This document shows, one piece after another, positions 45,661 to 55,382 of a stretch of DNA of 64,000 nucleotides. Source of the DNA: CALNXN01 sp942490645 (GTDB lineage: Bacteria; Pseudomonadota; Alphaproteobacteria; Rhodobacterales; Rhodobacteraceae); the NCBI GenBank assembly GCA_942490645.1, contig CALNXN010000010.1, positions 434,001 to 498,000 of the forward strand, written 5' to 3'. The stretch's first letter is position 1; the number at the start of each line of letters is the position of its first letter. The notes beneath the pieces were generated by a model. The model worked only from the letters and a program-made list of their open reading frames with translations. It was not told the origin of the DNA and searched no databases. The translations under genes and the position numbers were made by a program.

Positions 45661-46557
45661 TTGGACATCGAAACCTTCTTGCTCGACCTGCTGCAAAACA
45701 ACCTTGTGTTCCTGCTGCTTGCGCTTTTGCTGATCATAATCGTTTTCAAGGGCGTCAAGATCGTGCCTCAGTCCGAAAAATATGTGGTCGAACGCTTTGG
45801 ACGGTTGCGCGCGGTGCTTGGGCCGGGGATCAACCTGATCGTCCCCTTCATTGACCGTGTGGCGCATGAGGTTTCCGTGCTGGAGCGGCAATTGCCCACA
45901 GCCAGCCAAGATGCCATCACCCGCGACAACGTGCTGGTGCAGGTGGATACCTCCGTCTTTTACCGCATCACCGAACCGGAAAAGACCGTCTACCGGATCC
46001 GCGATGTGGATGGCGCGATCTCGACAACCGTCGCGGGGATCGTGCGGGCCGAAATCGGCAAGATGGACCTGGACGAAGTGCAGGCCAACCGCAGCCAGTT
46101 GATCGTCACCATCAAGGCGAATGTAGAAGATGCCGTGGATGACTGGGGCATCGAAGTGACCCGCGCGGAAATCCTCGACGTGAACCTCGATCAGGCGACG
46201 CGCAACGCAATGATGCAGCAGCTGAACGCCGAGCGCGCCCGCCGCGCGATGGTGACGGAGGCCGAAGGCTCCAAACGCGCCGTGGAACTGGCCGCCGATG
46301 CGGAGCTTTATGCCTCTGAGCAAACCGCCAAGGCGCGCCGCATTCTGGCCGAGGCCGAGGCCTACGCCACACAGGTCGTCGCCGTGGCCATCAACGAAAA
46401 CGGCATTGAGGCCGCGCAATACCAGATCGCCCTGAAACAGGTCGAGGCGCTCAATACCCTCGGCGCAGGCCAAGGCAATCAGACCGTCGTTCTGCCCGCC
46501 CATGCGGTCGATGCCTTTGCCGATGCCTTCAAACTTCTCAGGGGCCGCAGCACATGA
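45661..46557 (+). CDS. qmcA: SPFH/Band 7 membrane protease regulator, QmcA-like
   Basis: 298 residues. A TTG start at 45661 is preferred: AAAAGGA lies at 45646-45652 and the product then begins with a short N-terminus and one membrane helix (NLVFLLLALLLIIIVFKGV). The SPFH domain follows (VVERFGRLRAVLGPGINLIV, DVDGAISTTVAGIVRAEIG), then an Ala/Glu-rich coiled coil (AVELAADAELYASEQTAKAR). Such proteins form rings in the inner membrane and work with NfeD partners and FtsH-type proteases. The stop overlaps the nfeD-like start (ATGA). Confidence 0.92.
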   Translation: MDIETFLLDLLQNNLVFLLLALLLIIIVFKGVKIVPQSEKYVVERFGRLRAVLGPGINLIVPFIDRVAHEVSVLERQLPTASQDAITRDNVLVQVDTSVFYRITEPEKTVYRIRDVDGAISTTVAGIVRAEIGKMDLDEVQANRSQLIVTIKANVEDAVDDWGIEVTRAEILDVNLDQATRNAMMQQLNAERARRAMVTEAEGSKRAVELAADAELYASEQTAKARRILAEAEAYATQVVAVAINENGIEAAQYQIALKQVEALNTLGAGQGNQTVVLPAHAVDAFADAFKLLRGRST

Positions 46558-46829
46558 CGGGCCTGTTGTCCCTCTGGTGGGCGTGGATCGCCATCGCCAT
46601 CGGGCTGGGCATCGTCGAGGTCATGGCACCCGGTTTCATCTTTCTGGGCTTCGCGCTCGGTGCGCTGGTGATGGCAGGTGTCGTGGCGCTCTTTCCCACC
46701 CTTTCCGTTGCGGCATTGCTCGCCATCTTCGCGGGCCTGTCGCTGATCGGTTGGATCGTTCTGCGGCGGCTCTTCAAACGCCAGTCCACGGGCACAAAGG
46801 TGTTCACCGATGATGTGAATGATGGCTAA
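46554..46829 (+). CDS. NfeD-like membrane protein
   Basis: 91 residues: membrane helices LWWAWIAIAIGLGIVEV, FIFLGFALGALVMAGVVALF and AALLAIFAGLSLIGWIVL, then a short charged tail. This is the short NfeD type that lacks the OB-fold domain. Translationally coupled to qmcA and thought to act with it in membrane quality control. Confidence 0.88.
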   Translation: MTGLLSLWWAWIAIAIGLGIVEVMAPGFIFLGFALGALVMAGVVALFPTLSVAALLAIFAGLSLIGWIVLRRLFKRQSTGTKVFTDDVNDG

Positions 46830-47020
46830 GGACCGAGCGCTCACATTCCGTGCCAACTGAGCGTTCAATTCCCCCCTAAACCGTGCAGACAGCCCTGTGT
46901 CAGGTGGATCGCTTCGGGGCGCAGGACGCTGACCACTTGCCGACACAAACGCCCCGGATTTCGCAAATGCGCGTTTTGGAGTACTCTCAAACCAATGGTT
47001 ATGCACTGGGGAGAGAAAAC

Positions 47021-47395
47021 ATGGCATATATCGACGGATTTCTGGCCGCGGTCCCTGACGAAAACCGGGACGCGTTCGTGGCACATGCCAAGCGCTCGTG
47101 GCCCATCTTCCAAGACCTCGGAGCGCTCGCGCAATGGGAATGTTGGGGGGATCAGATACCAGATGGCGAGGTCACATCCTTCGGCAAGGCCGTTCAGGCC
47201 AAGGCGGGTGAAACCGTTGTCCTGTCGTGGGTCATCTGGCCGGATCAGGCCACGCGCGATGCGGGGTGGGAGAAAATGATGTCGGACCCAGAGATGGAAG
47301 AGAAAATGGGTGAGATGCCGTTTGACGGCAAGCGTATGATCTACGGCGGGTTCCAACCGATCGTTCAACTCGGTGCAGATCTCGGATCGAAATGA
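47021..47395 (+). CDS. DUF1428 (YbaA-like) protein
   Basis: 124 residues, with a GGGGAGAG site before the ATG. It matches the DUF1428 dimeric alpha-beta barrel: MAYIDGFLAAVPDENRDAF, ALAQWECWGDQIPDGEVTSF, VLSWVIWPDQATRD and the end FDGKRMIYGGFQPIV. Cytosolic, function unknown. Stands alone after nfeD. Confidence 0.92.
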   Translation: MAYIDGFLAAVPDENRDAFVAHAKRSWPIFQDLGALAQWECWGDQIPDGEVTSFGKAVQAKAGETVVLSWVIWPDQATRDAGWEKMMSDPEMEEKMGEMPFDGKRMIYGGFQPIVQLGADLGSK

Positions 47396-47523
47396 CGGAC
47401 CTGCAAGGCCTTGATAAGCTGCAAATGCGCAAAAACCAAAGATGCCGGGCCCGCGCGCTCCTTTCAGCTTTTGCTCACACATCCCATCGCGCGCCCTCTT
47501 AACCCTCCAAATGGCGGTCTTCC

Positions 47524-47556
47524 GGTGCACGGGGGGTGCACAGGCGGTGCACAGAT
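47524..47556. repeat. Three tandem 11-bp repeats containing GGTGCAC
   Basis: GGTGCAC recurs at 47524, 47535 and 47546, exactly 11 bp apart, with similar following bases (GGGG, AGGC, AGAT). GTGCAC is itself palindromic. The array lies in the 339-base non-coding stretch between the DUF1428 gene and sufT, about 180 bases before the sufT start. The rest of that stretch shows an AT-rich TATATAAAAAG near 47694 that may be a -10 region. Confidence 0.7.
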
Positions 47557-47734
47557 GTCACCCTCCGGTTTTGTCATATGGCACAGGCTTTAACCGGGCA
47601 GTGTACGATTTGCCGGGCGATCGACCACGCCCTGTTGCGCGCTCTTGGAATTAACCTTTTTGCGCGCCCCCTTTACCCACCCTGCGCCAATCCCTATATA
47701 AAAAGTCAGGAACACGAAATGGCCCGAGGCTCAG

Positions 47735-48097
47735 ATGAACAATTCACCAGAACCGCTCGAAGGTGCGCCGCTGATTGCACCTTCCTCGACTGACCACCCC
47801 CTCTATGATCAGGTGGTCGAGGCCTGCCGCTCCGTTTTTGATCCTGAGATCCCGGTCAATATCTACGAACTTGGGCTGATTTACACCATTGATATCGATG
47901 CGGAAAACGCAGTCAAAGTGATCATGTCCCTGACCGCTCCGGGCTGCCCTGTTGCGGGTGAAATGCCCGGCTGGGTTGCCGATGCAGTGGAACCCATCGC
48001 GGGTGTCAAACAGGTGGATGTGGAACTGGTCTGGGAACCGCCTTGGGGCATGGACATGATGTCCGACGAGGCGCGCCTCGAGCTTGGGTTCATGTAA
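47735..48097 (+). CDS. sufT: SUF-type Fe-S assembly protein, DUF59/MIP18 family
   Basis: 120 residues. DUF59 core: VVEACRSVFDPEIPVNIYEL, GLIYTIDIDAENAVKVIMSL and the conserved Cys loop TAPGCPVAGEMPGWV, ending WEPPWGMDMMSDEARLELG. SufT supports iron-sulfur cluster maturation. A GAGG site precedes the ATG. The main suf operon is not in the window, but an A-type carrier gene lies 1.4 kb downstream, so the region has an Fe-S theme. Confidence 0.93.
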   Translation: MNNSPEPLEGAPLIAPSSTDHPLYDQVVEACRSVFDPEIPVNIYELGLIYTIDIDAENAVKVIMSLTAPGCPVAGEMPGWVADAVEPIAGVKQVDVELVWEPPWGMDMMSDEARLELGFM

Positions 48098-48250
48098 CGT
48101 CCGACGCTTGCGCTACTTGCATTTACGCCGCCCCGACTGACAGTTTCGGGTGACGCTCCAACGAATATGAGCGATTTGCCGTTTGGGTGTTGTGCTCGGG
48201 CAGGTTTGTCCTAGCTTGTCGAAATAACACGGCACCAAAAGGCGACCATT

Positions 48251-49447
48251 TTGCGCGCGACGCCCCCCCGAACATCGACCCTGATTGCGGTGACAGCACT
48301 CTCCGTGGTGTCACTGAACCTGTTCCTGCCGTCTCTGCCCGCGATGGCGGACACCTTCGACGTGACCTATTCCGTGATAAGCCTTGCGCTTTCGGGGTAT
48401 CTGGCCGTCACGGCCGTGCTTCAGCTGATCCTTGGTCCGCTCTCTGATCGCTACGGGCGGCGGCCTGTGATGCTTTGGTCACTGGTAATCTTTTCACTCG
48501 GCAGTGTCGGAGCGGCTCTCACGTCGGATGTCTGGGTGTTTCTGGCCTGCCGCGTGCTGCAGGGTGCCATTGTGTCCGGCTCCGCGATTTCCCGCGCTGT
48601 CGTGCGCGATACCAAACCCCCGAACGAGGCCGCAGCGACACTCGCAACGATCGGCTCGGTCATGGCGCTGGCTCCGATGCTGGCCCCGATTCTGGGCGGG
48701 GGTCTGGATGCGGCTTTCGGCTGGCGTGGCAGCTTTTGGGCCTTTACACTTCTGGGTCTTGCGGCCCTTTGGCTGTGCCACACCGATCTGGGTGAGACGA
48801 ACACCCAAAAACAATCTGATTTCTCCGCACAGTTCCGTGCCTATCCCGACCTGATCGGAAACCGCGTCTTTTGGGGCTACACGATGTGCCTGTCCTTTTC
48901 GTCGGGCGTGTTCTTTTCGTTTCTGGCAGGCGCCCCCTTCGTGGCGGCGCAAAGCTACGACATCGGCCCTGCACAGATTGGCTTTGCCATCGCCGCCACA
49001 CCCTTGGGCTTCATGCTCGGCAATATGGTCACAGCGCGGCTGACCGGCCGCTTCGGGCTGGCGCAGTTGATGGTCATTGGCCGCGCTCTGACCCTGTTGG
49101 GGCTGGTGCCGCTGCTGCTCACGGTACTGATTGTTGACCCGGGCCCTGCTATCTATTTCGGTTCAATGATCTTCATCGGCATCGGCAACGGCTTTTCCAT
49201 ACCCACAGGCTCCGCCGGGGTCATGTCCGTGCGTGCAGATCTTGCAGGCAGTGCTGCGGGCCTGTCCGGTGCGCTGATGGTCGGGATGGGGGCGATCTTG
49301 TCATGGATCACCACCGCAGTCCTTGTCGGCGCAGCGCCCACTGTGACCTTTCTGGTGCTGTTGATTGCCATCTCCACGGCTGCTTTGATCGCAGCTCTTT
49401 ACACCATGCGCATCGAGACTCTTGAGATGACGCGCGCGACCCCCTAA
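48251..49447 (+). CDS. Bcr/CflA-family MFS drug exporter
   Basis: 398 residues with about 12 membrane helices. The MFS loop motif is GPLSDRYGRRPVMLWSL. The Bcr/CflA-type start (SLNLFLPSLPAMADTFDVTY) and VLQGAIVSGSAISRAVVRD are present. The likely start is the TTG at 48251, with AAAAGG nine bases upstream. Proton-driven export of drugs or sulfonamide- and bicyclomycin-like compounds is known for the family. The real substrate here is unknown. Confidence 0.9.
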   Translation: MRATPPRTSTLIAVTALSVVSLNLFLPSLPAMADTFDVTYSVISLALSGYLAVTAVLQLILGPLSDRYGRRPVMLWSLVIFSLGSVGAALTSDVWVFLACRVLQGAIVSGSAISRAVVRDTKPPNEAAATLATIGSVMALAPMLAPILGGGLDAAFGWRGSFWAFTLLGLAALWLCHTDLGETNTQKQSDFSAQFRAYPDLIGNRVFWGYTMCLSFSSGVFFSFLAGAPFVAAQSYDIGPAQIGFAIAATPLGFMLGNMVTARLTGRFGLAQLMVIGRALTLLGLVPLLLTVLIVDPGPAIYFGSMIFIGIGNGFSIPTGSAGVMSVRADLAGSAAGLSGALMVGMGAILSWITTAVLVGAAPTVTFLVLLIAISTAALIAALYTMRIETLEMTRATP

Positions 49448-49474
49448 GTATAGGTCAGACGATAGGAGAGACCC

Positions 49475-49855
49475 ATGTTCGGCATTCCCGGCAAACAGGC
49501 CGTTACACTGACCCCAAAGGCCGCTGCTCAAGTGGCCAAGCTGATGCAATCGGCAGGCCATGCCGGGCTGCGTATCGGCGTCAAAAAGGGCGGCTGTGCA
49601 GGCATGGAATACACCATGGAATACGTTGAGGCGACCGACCCCAACGATGAAGTCGTCGAACAGGACGGCGCGCGGGTCATGATTGCGCCAATGGCGCAGA
49701 TGTTTCTTTTCGGCACGCAGATCGATTACGAAACGTCGCTGCTTGAAAGCGGTTTCAAGTTCTCCAACCCCAATGTGACCGATGCCTGCGGATGCGGAGA
49801 ATCGATCCGGTTCAAGGACGCGGACGAATTGGCGGCCGAACAAAACGCCAGCTGA
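49475..49855 (+). CDS. A-type iron-sulfur carrier (HesB/IscA/SufA family)
   Basis: 126 residues. The three cluster-binding cysteines are in VKKGGCAGMEYTM and TDACGCGESIRF. The start VTLTPKAAAQVAKLMQ fits the family. AGGAGAG precedes the ATG. It carries or delivers [2Fe-2S]/[4Fe-4S] clusters to apo-enzymes. SufA and ErpA cannot be told apart from sequence alone. The TfoX-like gene starts three bases after the stop. Confidence 0.93.
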   Translation: MFGIPGKQAVTLTPKAAAQVAKLMQSAGHAGLRIGVKKGGCAGMEYTMEYVEATDPNDEVVEQDGARVMIAPMAQMFLFGTQIDYETSLLESGFKFSNPNVTDACGCGESIRFKDADELAAEQNAS

Positions 49856-49858
49856 TCC

Positions 49859-50182
49859 ATGGCGCTCTCAGACGAAGAGATCGCCCATGCGCTTGAACTC
49901 TTCGATGATGTAGGCCCCCTGAGCACGCGAAAGATGTTTGGCGGTTTGGGTATCTATTGTGATGGCATCATCTTTGCGGTTGTCATGTCGGACGGCACCA
50001 TTCGCCTCAAGGGCAAGGGTGCGATGATCCCGCAATTCGAAGCACTCAACATGCAGAAATGGACCTATCAACGGCCCGGTCAGAAACCGTCATCCATGCC
50101 TTATTGGTCCCTGCCCGACAGCGCGCTTGACGATCCCCAAGAGGCCAGCGCACTGGCGCGGGCGGCCCTTTCGCATCTTTAA
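49859..50182 (+). CDS. TfoX N-terminal domain protein
   Basis: 107 residues. LSTRKMFGGLGIYCDGIIFA and MPYWSLPDSALDDPQEASAL are characteristic of the TfoX/Sxy N-terminal domain. The C-terminal domain of full-length Sxy is absent, as in most alphaproteobacterial members. Not necessarily a competence regulator. Nearly overlaps the A-type carrier gene. Confidence 0.9.
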   Translation: MALSDEEIAHALELFDDVGPLSTRKMFGGLGIYCDGIIFAVVMSDGTIRLKGKGAMIPQFEALNMQKWTYQRPGQKPSSMPYWSLPDSALDDPQEASALARAALSHL

Positions 50183-50189
50183 GACCAGA

Positions 50190-51095
50190 TCAGGCCTTGG
50201 CCAGATGCAAATAGGTCTCCGAAAACCGCTTCTCCAGATGATCCCCCGCGAGGATCACCTGATCTGTGCCCAGCGGCGCCACGTTGGTGTCATGCGACGG
50301 GTTGAAAAACAGCGGCACCGATATCCGCTCATTCGATCCGCCCACAACCCGGTGCGGCGTTGCGCGCACTTTGCCGCCCGTCCAGAATTCCATCATCTCG
50401 CCGAAATTGATCACGAAAGTGCCGGGCTCGGCTGACACAGGAATCCACCCGCCGCCTCTCTTGCGTACCTCCAGACCCGGCCCGCCATCCGTGGCCAGCA
50501 AGGTCAAGCATCCGTAATCGGTATGCGTGGCGATGCCGAAATCCTTGTCCGTCGCATCACTTGGCCGCTGCGGGTAGAAATTCCCTCGCAAGAGCGCCAT
50601 CGGCACTTGAAAGCGGTCGTCAAAGTAGTCTTCCGGTGCCCCGATCGCGCGCGCGACACCACGCAACACATCCAGCGCCACGGCGCAGGCATCGGCATAA
50701 TAGGCCTCGATCACGCTGCGAAAGCCTGTCGGTTCAGCGGGCCACTGGTTGGGCGCGTAAACTGACAAATCCCCGCGCGGATCATCCGGCGGCAGCGTAA
50801 AGCCCACATCGAACACCTGTTTGAAATCAGGGTTGGCATCAGGATCGACCCGTTCGGACCCCGGCCCACCCCAGCCCCTGTTGGCCCCGGTCCGCGCCAT
50901 GTCGAGCGCGGCTTTGGCCGACTGCGGCAACGCAAAGAATGCACGATACATGGCAATCACATCACGCACCCGCTCCGGGGTCAGGCGCGTGTTGTATACG
51001 GTGGCAAATCCCACATCACTCGCGGCAATACGCATCGCTTCGATCGCCTCGGGGTCAGCGGCGGCCAGTTTGGCGGCGTCAATGCGCGGGATCAT
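50190..51095 (-). CDS. 2-oxoglutarate/Fe(II)-dependent dioxygenase, isopenicillin N synthase-like
   Basis: 301 residues. Start MIPRIDAAKLAAADPEAIEA at 51095 with AAAGGA upstream. The DIOX_N part includes DVGFATVYNTRLTPERVRDV. Iron ligands are in ATHTDYGCLTLLATD (His-x-Asp) and VRATPHRVVGG (His). The 2-oxoglutarate Arg-x-Ser is in GGSNERISVPLFFNP. The family oxidises small molecules, and the substrate is unknown. Convergent with TfoX and divergent from tpiA. Confidence 0.92.
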   Translation of the reverse strand: MIPRIDAAKLAAADPEAIEAMRIAASDVGFATVYNTRLTPERVRDVIAMYRAFFALPQSAKAALDMARTGANRGWGGPGSERVDPDANPDFKQVFDVGFTLPPDDPRGDLSVYAPNQWPAEPTGFRSVIEAYYADACAVALDVLRGVARAIGAPEDYFDDRFQVPMALLRGNFYPQRPSDATDKDFGIATHTDYGCLTLLATDGGPGLEVRKRGGGWIPVSAEPGTFVINFGEMMEFWTGGKVRATPHRVVGGSNERISVPLFFNPSHDTNVAPLGTDQVILAGDHLEKRFSETYLHLAKA

Positions 51096-51221
51096 GATGC
51101 AATCCTTTCGATGTTTCAAAGATATGCTGGCACGGCAACAGGCCACCGCGCAAGCGCCACGTATGATTGCCCAGTGGCAATCTGAATGATAGGACACCCC
51201 CGGACCAGCAGGAGAGATTAC

Positions 51222-51962
51222 ATGCGGCGCAAACTGGCGGCAGGAAACTGGAAAATGAACGGATCGCTGGCAAAGCTGTCCGAGTTGGACACGCTGAACC
51301 TGTGCCACCCCAAAGCCGCCTGCGAAATCCTGATTTGTCCGCCTGCACAGCTCTTGGTGCCTGCGATGCTGCGGTCGGGTACGCTGCGGATCGGTGCGCA
51401 GGATTGCCATGCGGCCAACAGCGGCGCGCATACGGGCGATATCTCGGCCCGGATGATCGCGGACACCGGCGCGCGCTACGTCATTGTGGGCCACTCCGAA
51501 CGGCGTGCCGCCTACGGTGACACCGATAAGGCCGTCTGTGCCAAGGCGGCAGCGGCGCAGGACGCAAACCTGACCGCCATCGTGTGCATCGGTGAAACAC
51601 TGCAAGAGCGCGAGGCGGGCGAAACCCTGTCTGTGCTAGCCACGCAGCTTGAAGGCTCCGTGCCCGCGCAAAGCACCGCTGACACTCTGGTGGTGGCGTA
51701 TGAGCCCATTTGGGCCATCGGCACCGGCAAGACCCCGACCCTTGAACAGATAGCCGAGGTGCATGCGACGTTGCGCGCGCACCTCAAGCAGCGTTTCGAG
51801 ACCGAGGGAGACGCCACGCGCCTGCTGTATGGCGGGTCGGTCAACGCAGGCAATGCGCCTGACATTTTCCAAATCGCGGACGTGGATGGCGCCTTGGTCG
51901 GGGGCGCCAGCCTGAGTGCGGATGACTTTTCACCCATCATTCGCGCGCTTGAGGCGTTCTGA
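51222..51962 (+). CDS. tpiA: Triosephosphate isomerase
   Basis: Glycolytic/gluconeogenic enzyme of 246 residues that interconverts dihydroxyacetone phosphate and glyceraldehyde 3-phosphate. Catalytic Lys in AAGNWKMNGS, His in VIVGHSERRAAYG, Glu in VVAYEPIWAIGTGKTP. The phosphate-binding end is LLYGGSVNAGNAPDIF and DGALVGGASL. The start at 51222 with GCAGGAGAG matches the family N-terminus. Its stop is only 13 bases from the convergent dctM stop. Confidence 0.97.
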   Translation: MRRKLAAGNWKMNGSLAKLSELDTLNLCHPKAACEILICPPAQLLVPAMLRSGTLRIGAQDCHAANSGAHTGDISARMIADTGARYVIVGHSERRAAYGDTDKAVCAKAAAAQDANLTAIVCIGETLQEREAGETLSVLATQLEGSVPAQSTADTLVVAYEPIWAIGTGKTPTLEQIAEVHATLRAHLKQRFETEGDATRLLYGGSVNAGNAPDIFQIADVDGALVGGASLSADDFSPIIRALEAF

Positions 51963-51975
51963 AACGCCCCAAACG

Positions 51976-53360
51976 CTATCGTATGATCACTTCCGGACCC
52001 ATCATCATCGTGGGCAGCCATGTGCTGATTACGGGGATATAGGTCACCATGATCAGGAACACGAACAACACGGCCGTGAAGGGCAACGCCGCTTTTACGA
52101 CGCTCATCATCGGCATGTTCGCCACGCCGGAGGTCACAAAGAGGTTGAGCCCCACCGGCGGCGTGATCATCCCGATCTCCATGTTCACCACCATGATGAT
52201 GCCCAGGTGGATCGGGTCGATCCCCAGTTCGATGGCGATCGGGAACACCAGCGGCGCCACGATCACGATCAGCCCCGACGGTTCCATGAACTGCCCGCCG
52301 ATCAGCAGGATCACGTTGACGATGATCAGGAACATGACCGGGCCGAAGCCGGCCTCGAGCATGGCGGCGGTGATCTGCTGCGGGATCTGTTCGTCGGTCA
52401 GCACGTGCTTGAGGATCAGCGCGTTGGCGATGATGAACATCAGAGTGACCGTCAGCTTGCCCGCCTCGAACAGCGTGTCGCGCGTGTCGCGGTGGAAAAA
52501 TACCGTAATCAACGCGTAGGGTTTGCGCATCAGGCTGAGGTTCTGCGCCTCGTCCCCGGCCACGTGCAACGGGCCCATGTCGCGGTAGACAAAGCTCGCG
52601 ATAAAGAACGCATAGACCGCAGCCACAGCAGCGGCTTCGGTCGGTGTGAAGATACCGCCGTAGATGCCGCCCATGATGATGACGATCAGCATCAGGCCCC
52701 AACCGGCTTCGCGTCCTGAATCGAACACTTCACCCCAACCGCGCCATTCCCCCTTGGGCAGGTTGCGGATGCGCGCGATGATGTAGATCGTGATCATCAG
52801 CATCGAGCCGGCAAACAGGCCGGGAATGACGCCGGCCAGGAACATCCGCCCCACCGACACATCCGTGGCCGAGGCATAGACCACCATCACGATGGAGGGC
52901 GGGATCAGGATGCCCAGCGTGCCGGCGTTGGCGATCACGCCGGCGGCGAAATCCTTGGTGTAGCCGACCTGCCGCATGCCCGCGATCACGATGGAGCCGA
53001 TGGCCACCACGGTGGCGGGCGACGACCCCGACAGCGCGGCGAACATCATGCAGGCAAAACACGCCCGCAATCGCCAGACCGCCCCGGCAAATGCCCGACA
53101 CAGGCGATGGAAAACCGGATGATCCGCTGTGCCACGCCGCCCGTCGACATAAATGTTGACGCGAGGATGAAGAACGGGATCGCCAGCAGCGTCGCAGTGC
53201 CCCGCCATCGCCTGAAACAGCGTCTGCGCGATGGCGCCTAGGGAGCTGTCGGAGAACACCAGCAGGAACAGGATCGAGGACAGGCCCAGCGACACCGCAA
53301 TCGGCACGCCGATCAGCATCAGGCCGATCGACCATGGACAAAAGAGATTGCGACTTCCAT
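51976..53360 (-). CDS. dctM: C4-dicarboxylate TRAP transporter large permease (frameshifted at the N-terminus)
   Basis: About 461 residues. Most of the gene (51976-53050) is clean: FAALSGSSPATVVAIGSIVI, GVIANAGTLGILIPPSIVMV, GIFTPTEAAAVAAVYAFFIA and MITPPVGLNLFVTSGVANMP, all classic DctM. The start is the ATG at 53360 after GAGGAGA. Indels near 53060-53215 and 53330 garble the first 100 residues, where IGLMLIGVPIAVSLGLSSIL is still readable. It moves succinate, malate or fumarate with DctQ and DctP. Last gene of the dctPQM operon, three bases after dctQ. Confidence 0.93.
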
Positions 53361-53363
53361 GGC

Positions 53364-54061
53364 TCAGTTCTCCTCGTTCATGTGCGCGACGTCTTCGACC
53401 GCGTCTTCGGCCTCGTGGCTGACGATCAGGCTGGTCGCTGCCGCCGCGCCAGATGCGCGAGCGTGGCCTGGACGAAGCGAAAGCAGCAGCAGGGCCATGC
53501 CGAAAGGGCAGCATCGCATAGGGAATGAAGCGCGGCAGCTTTTCGTAGGCTTCGCCCTCGTTGATGATCGGCTCGATCCAGCGCAGCCAGTCGGGCATCG
53601 GGATATCCTGACCTCGTACCACCATGAAGCCTGATCGCGGCTGTTTTCGAACCCGGTCGGGAACCAGCGCCCGGTGGTGGCATCCAGCCCGGCAAAGGGC
53701 GCCCAGTAGTCCCAGGCGCCTTTCATCAGCAGCAGCGCGTAGGCGATGCAGAGGCCGCCGGCGAGATCAGCGCAGCACGCTGCGCGGACCGTGGGCGGAC
53801 AGCAGGTTGATCACCGCATCCACGCCCAGATGCGCGGTGATCTTGACCGCATAGCTGATGCCGAAACAGCACCAGCCAGGCGAACAGGATAAGTCACCGC
53901 CTCCAGGCCCCAGATCAGGCCGGTGTTGAAGACATAGCGCAGGACCACGTTGACGAAGGTGATCAGCGTCATCAGGCCGAGGATGAGCGCGATCGCCGTC
54001 TCCTCGAATCTTCGTTGACGACGCGGCCCAGGGCCGTCTTTGGCTCGTAGGAATGTGCCAT
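53364..54061 (-). CDS. dctQ: C4-dicarboxylate TRAP transporter small permease (frameshifted)
   Basis: About 232 residues after repair. Starts MAHSYEPKTALGRVVNE at 54061 with GGGGGACG upstream. The frame then shifts into ETAIALILGLMTLITFVNVV, LRYVFNTGLIWGLEAVTY, then KITAHLGVDAVINLLSAHG, the standard DctQ pattern. It ends DAVEDVAHMNEEN. An extra loop around WAPFAGLDATTGRWFPTGFE is typical of the marine DctQ type. Lies between dctP and dctM. Confidence 0.9.
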
Positions 54062-54121
54062 GGATGCGTCCCCCCGCGCATGCGTTTTGGCCCGGCCGGC
54101 GCGGCCGGACCCCGCGCCGTT

Positions 54122-55164
54122 CACAGGCCGGGCGCGGTTTTCGCGGAGCCCAGGCTTAGATGCTTGGCGTTGATCGCCTGTGCGGCGTCGATGTTGTCCT
54201 GGCCCACTTCTTCGGTGAACTGTTCCCACACGGGCTTCATCGCGTCGACCCAGGCCTGCGCGCTGTTCGGCGGTCAGCTCGCGCACCACGCCGCCGGCGT
54301 CGATGATCGCCTGCTTGGCTTCTTCGTTGACCTTGGTGGATTCGGCGTTGCGCGCTTCGGTCACTTCGTTCGAGGATGGTCAGGAACTGGTCGCGCACGT
54401 CCGGCGTCCAGGCTGTCCCACCAGTCGACCGAGGTCACCACCAGATAGTCGATGATGCCGTGGTTGGTTTCGGTGATGCCGTCCTGCACTTCGAAGAACT
54501 TCTGGCCGTAGATGTTGGACCAGGTGTTTTCCTGACCGTCCACAACGCCGGTCTGCAGCGCGCCGTAGACTTCGGAGAAGGCCATCGGCTGCGGCGAGGC
54601 ACCCAGCGCCTCCATCTGCGCCACCAGCACGTCGGAGGTCTGCACGCGGAACTTCAGGCCATTGGCATCGTCGGCAGCTGTTCAGCGGCTTGTTGGCCGA
54701 GATCTGCTTCATGCCATTGTGCCAGAACGCCAGACCCAGAAGACCACGGCGCGTCATCGATTCCTTCATCGCCTGACCGGTGTCGGAGTTCTGGAACGCG
54801 TCCACGGCTGCGATGTTCTTGAACATGAACGGCAGGTCGAAGATGCGGAACACTTTGGTGAACTGCTCGAACTTCGACAGCGACGGCGCGGCCAACTGAA
54901 CGTCGCCCTGCAGCATCGCTTCGAGCACCTGGTCGTCGGTGTAGAGCGTCGAGTTCGGGAAGACCTCCATGCAGGCCTTGCCGTTCATCTCGTCGTTGAT
55001 GCGCTGTTGCAGCAGGCTCGCCGCGATCCCCTTGGGGTGCTTGTCGGTGTTGGTGACGTGGCTGAACTTGATGACGATTTCGCCATCATCACAGGCGGCG
55101 GAAACGGCGCCGGCGCTGACAGTCAGGGTCAATGCCGTCAACGGCGGCGGTCAGGAATTTTCAT
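54122..55164 (-). CDS. dctP: C4-dicarboxylate-binding periplasmic protein (frameshifted)
   Basis: About 347 residues. The start at 55164 follows GGGAGGAG. Two indels in the first 15 codons precede a signal peptide ending GAVSAACDDGE. The mature part shows VIKFSHVTNTDKHPKGIAAS, MEVFPNSTLYTDDQVLEAML, PFMFKNIAAVDAFQNSDTG, VYGALQTGVVDGQENTWSNI and FFEVQDGITETNHGIIDYLV, all DctP hallmarks. Breaks occur near 54680, 54420, 54365 and 54265. It binds succinate, malate or fumarate. First gene of dctPQM and likely under DctBD control through the dyads at 55383-55434. Confidence 0.93.
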
Positions 55165-55382
55165 GGGTCTCCTCCCAGAACATCCGTTCAAACAGTCAGG
55201 CGTATCGCGTGGGCATCACTCGGGATGCGCTGGTCGTATTCAAACACGGTAAACACGAGTCGGCAAGATTTTCGATGCAAGGGATGGCGTTTCCGACAAT
55301 ACCCTCAAAAATCCATTTTATGTCCAATATTTGTACGAGTTAATTAATTTTCGCATTGACACCAAGATCGCAGGCAAACCAA

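Noticed and set aside
55165..55382. Sigma-54 promoter for dctP
   Set aside because: No GG-N10-GC element with the right surroundings on the minus strand. The nearest TTGC (around 55278) has no GG at the required distance.
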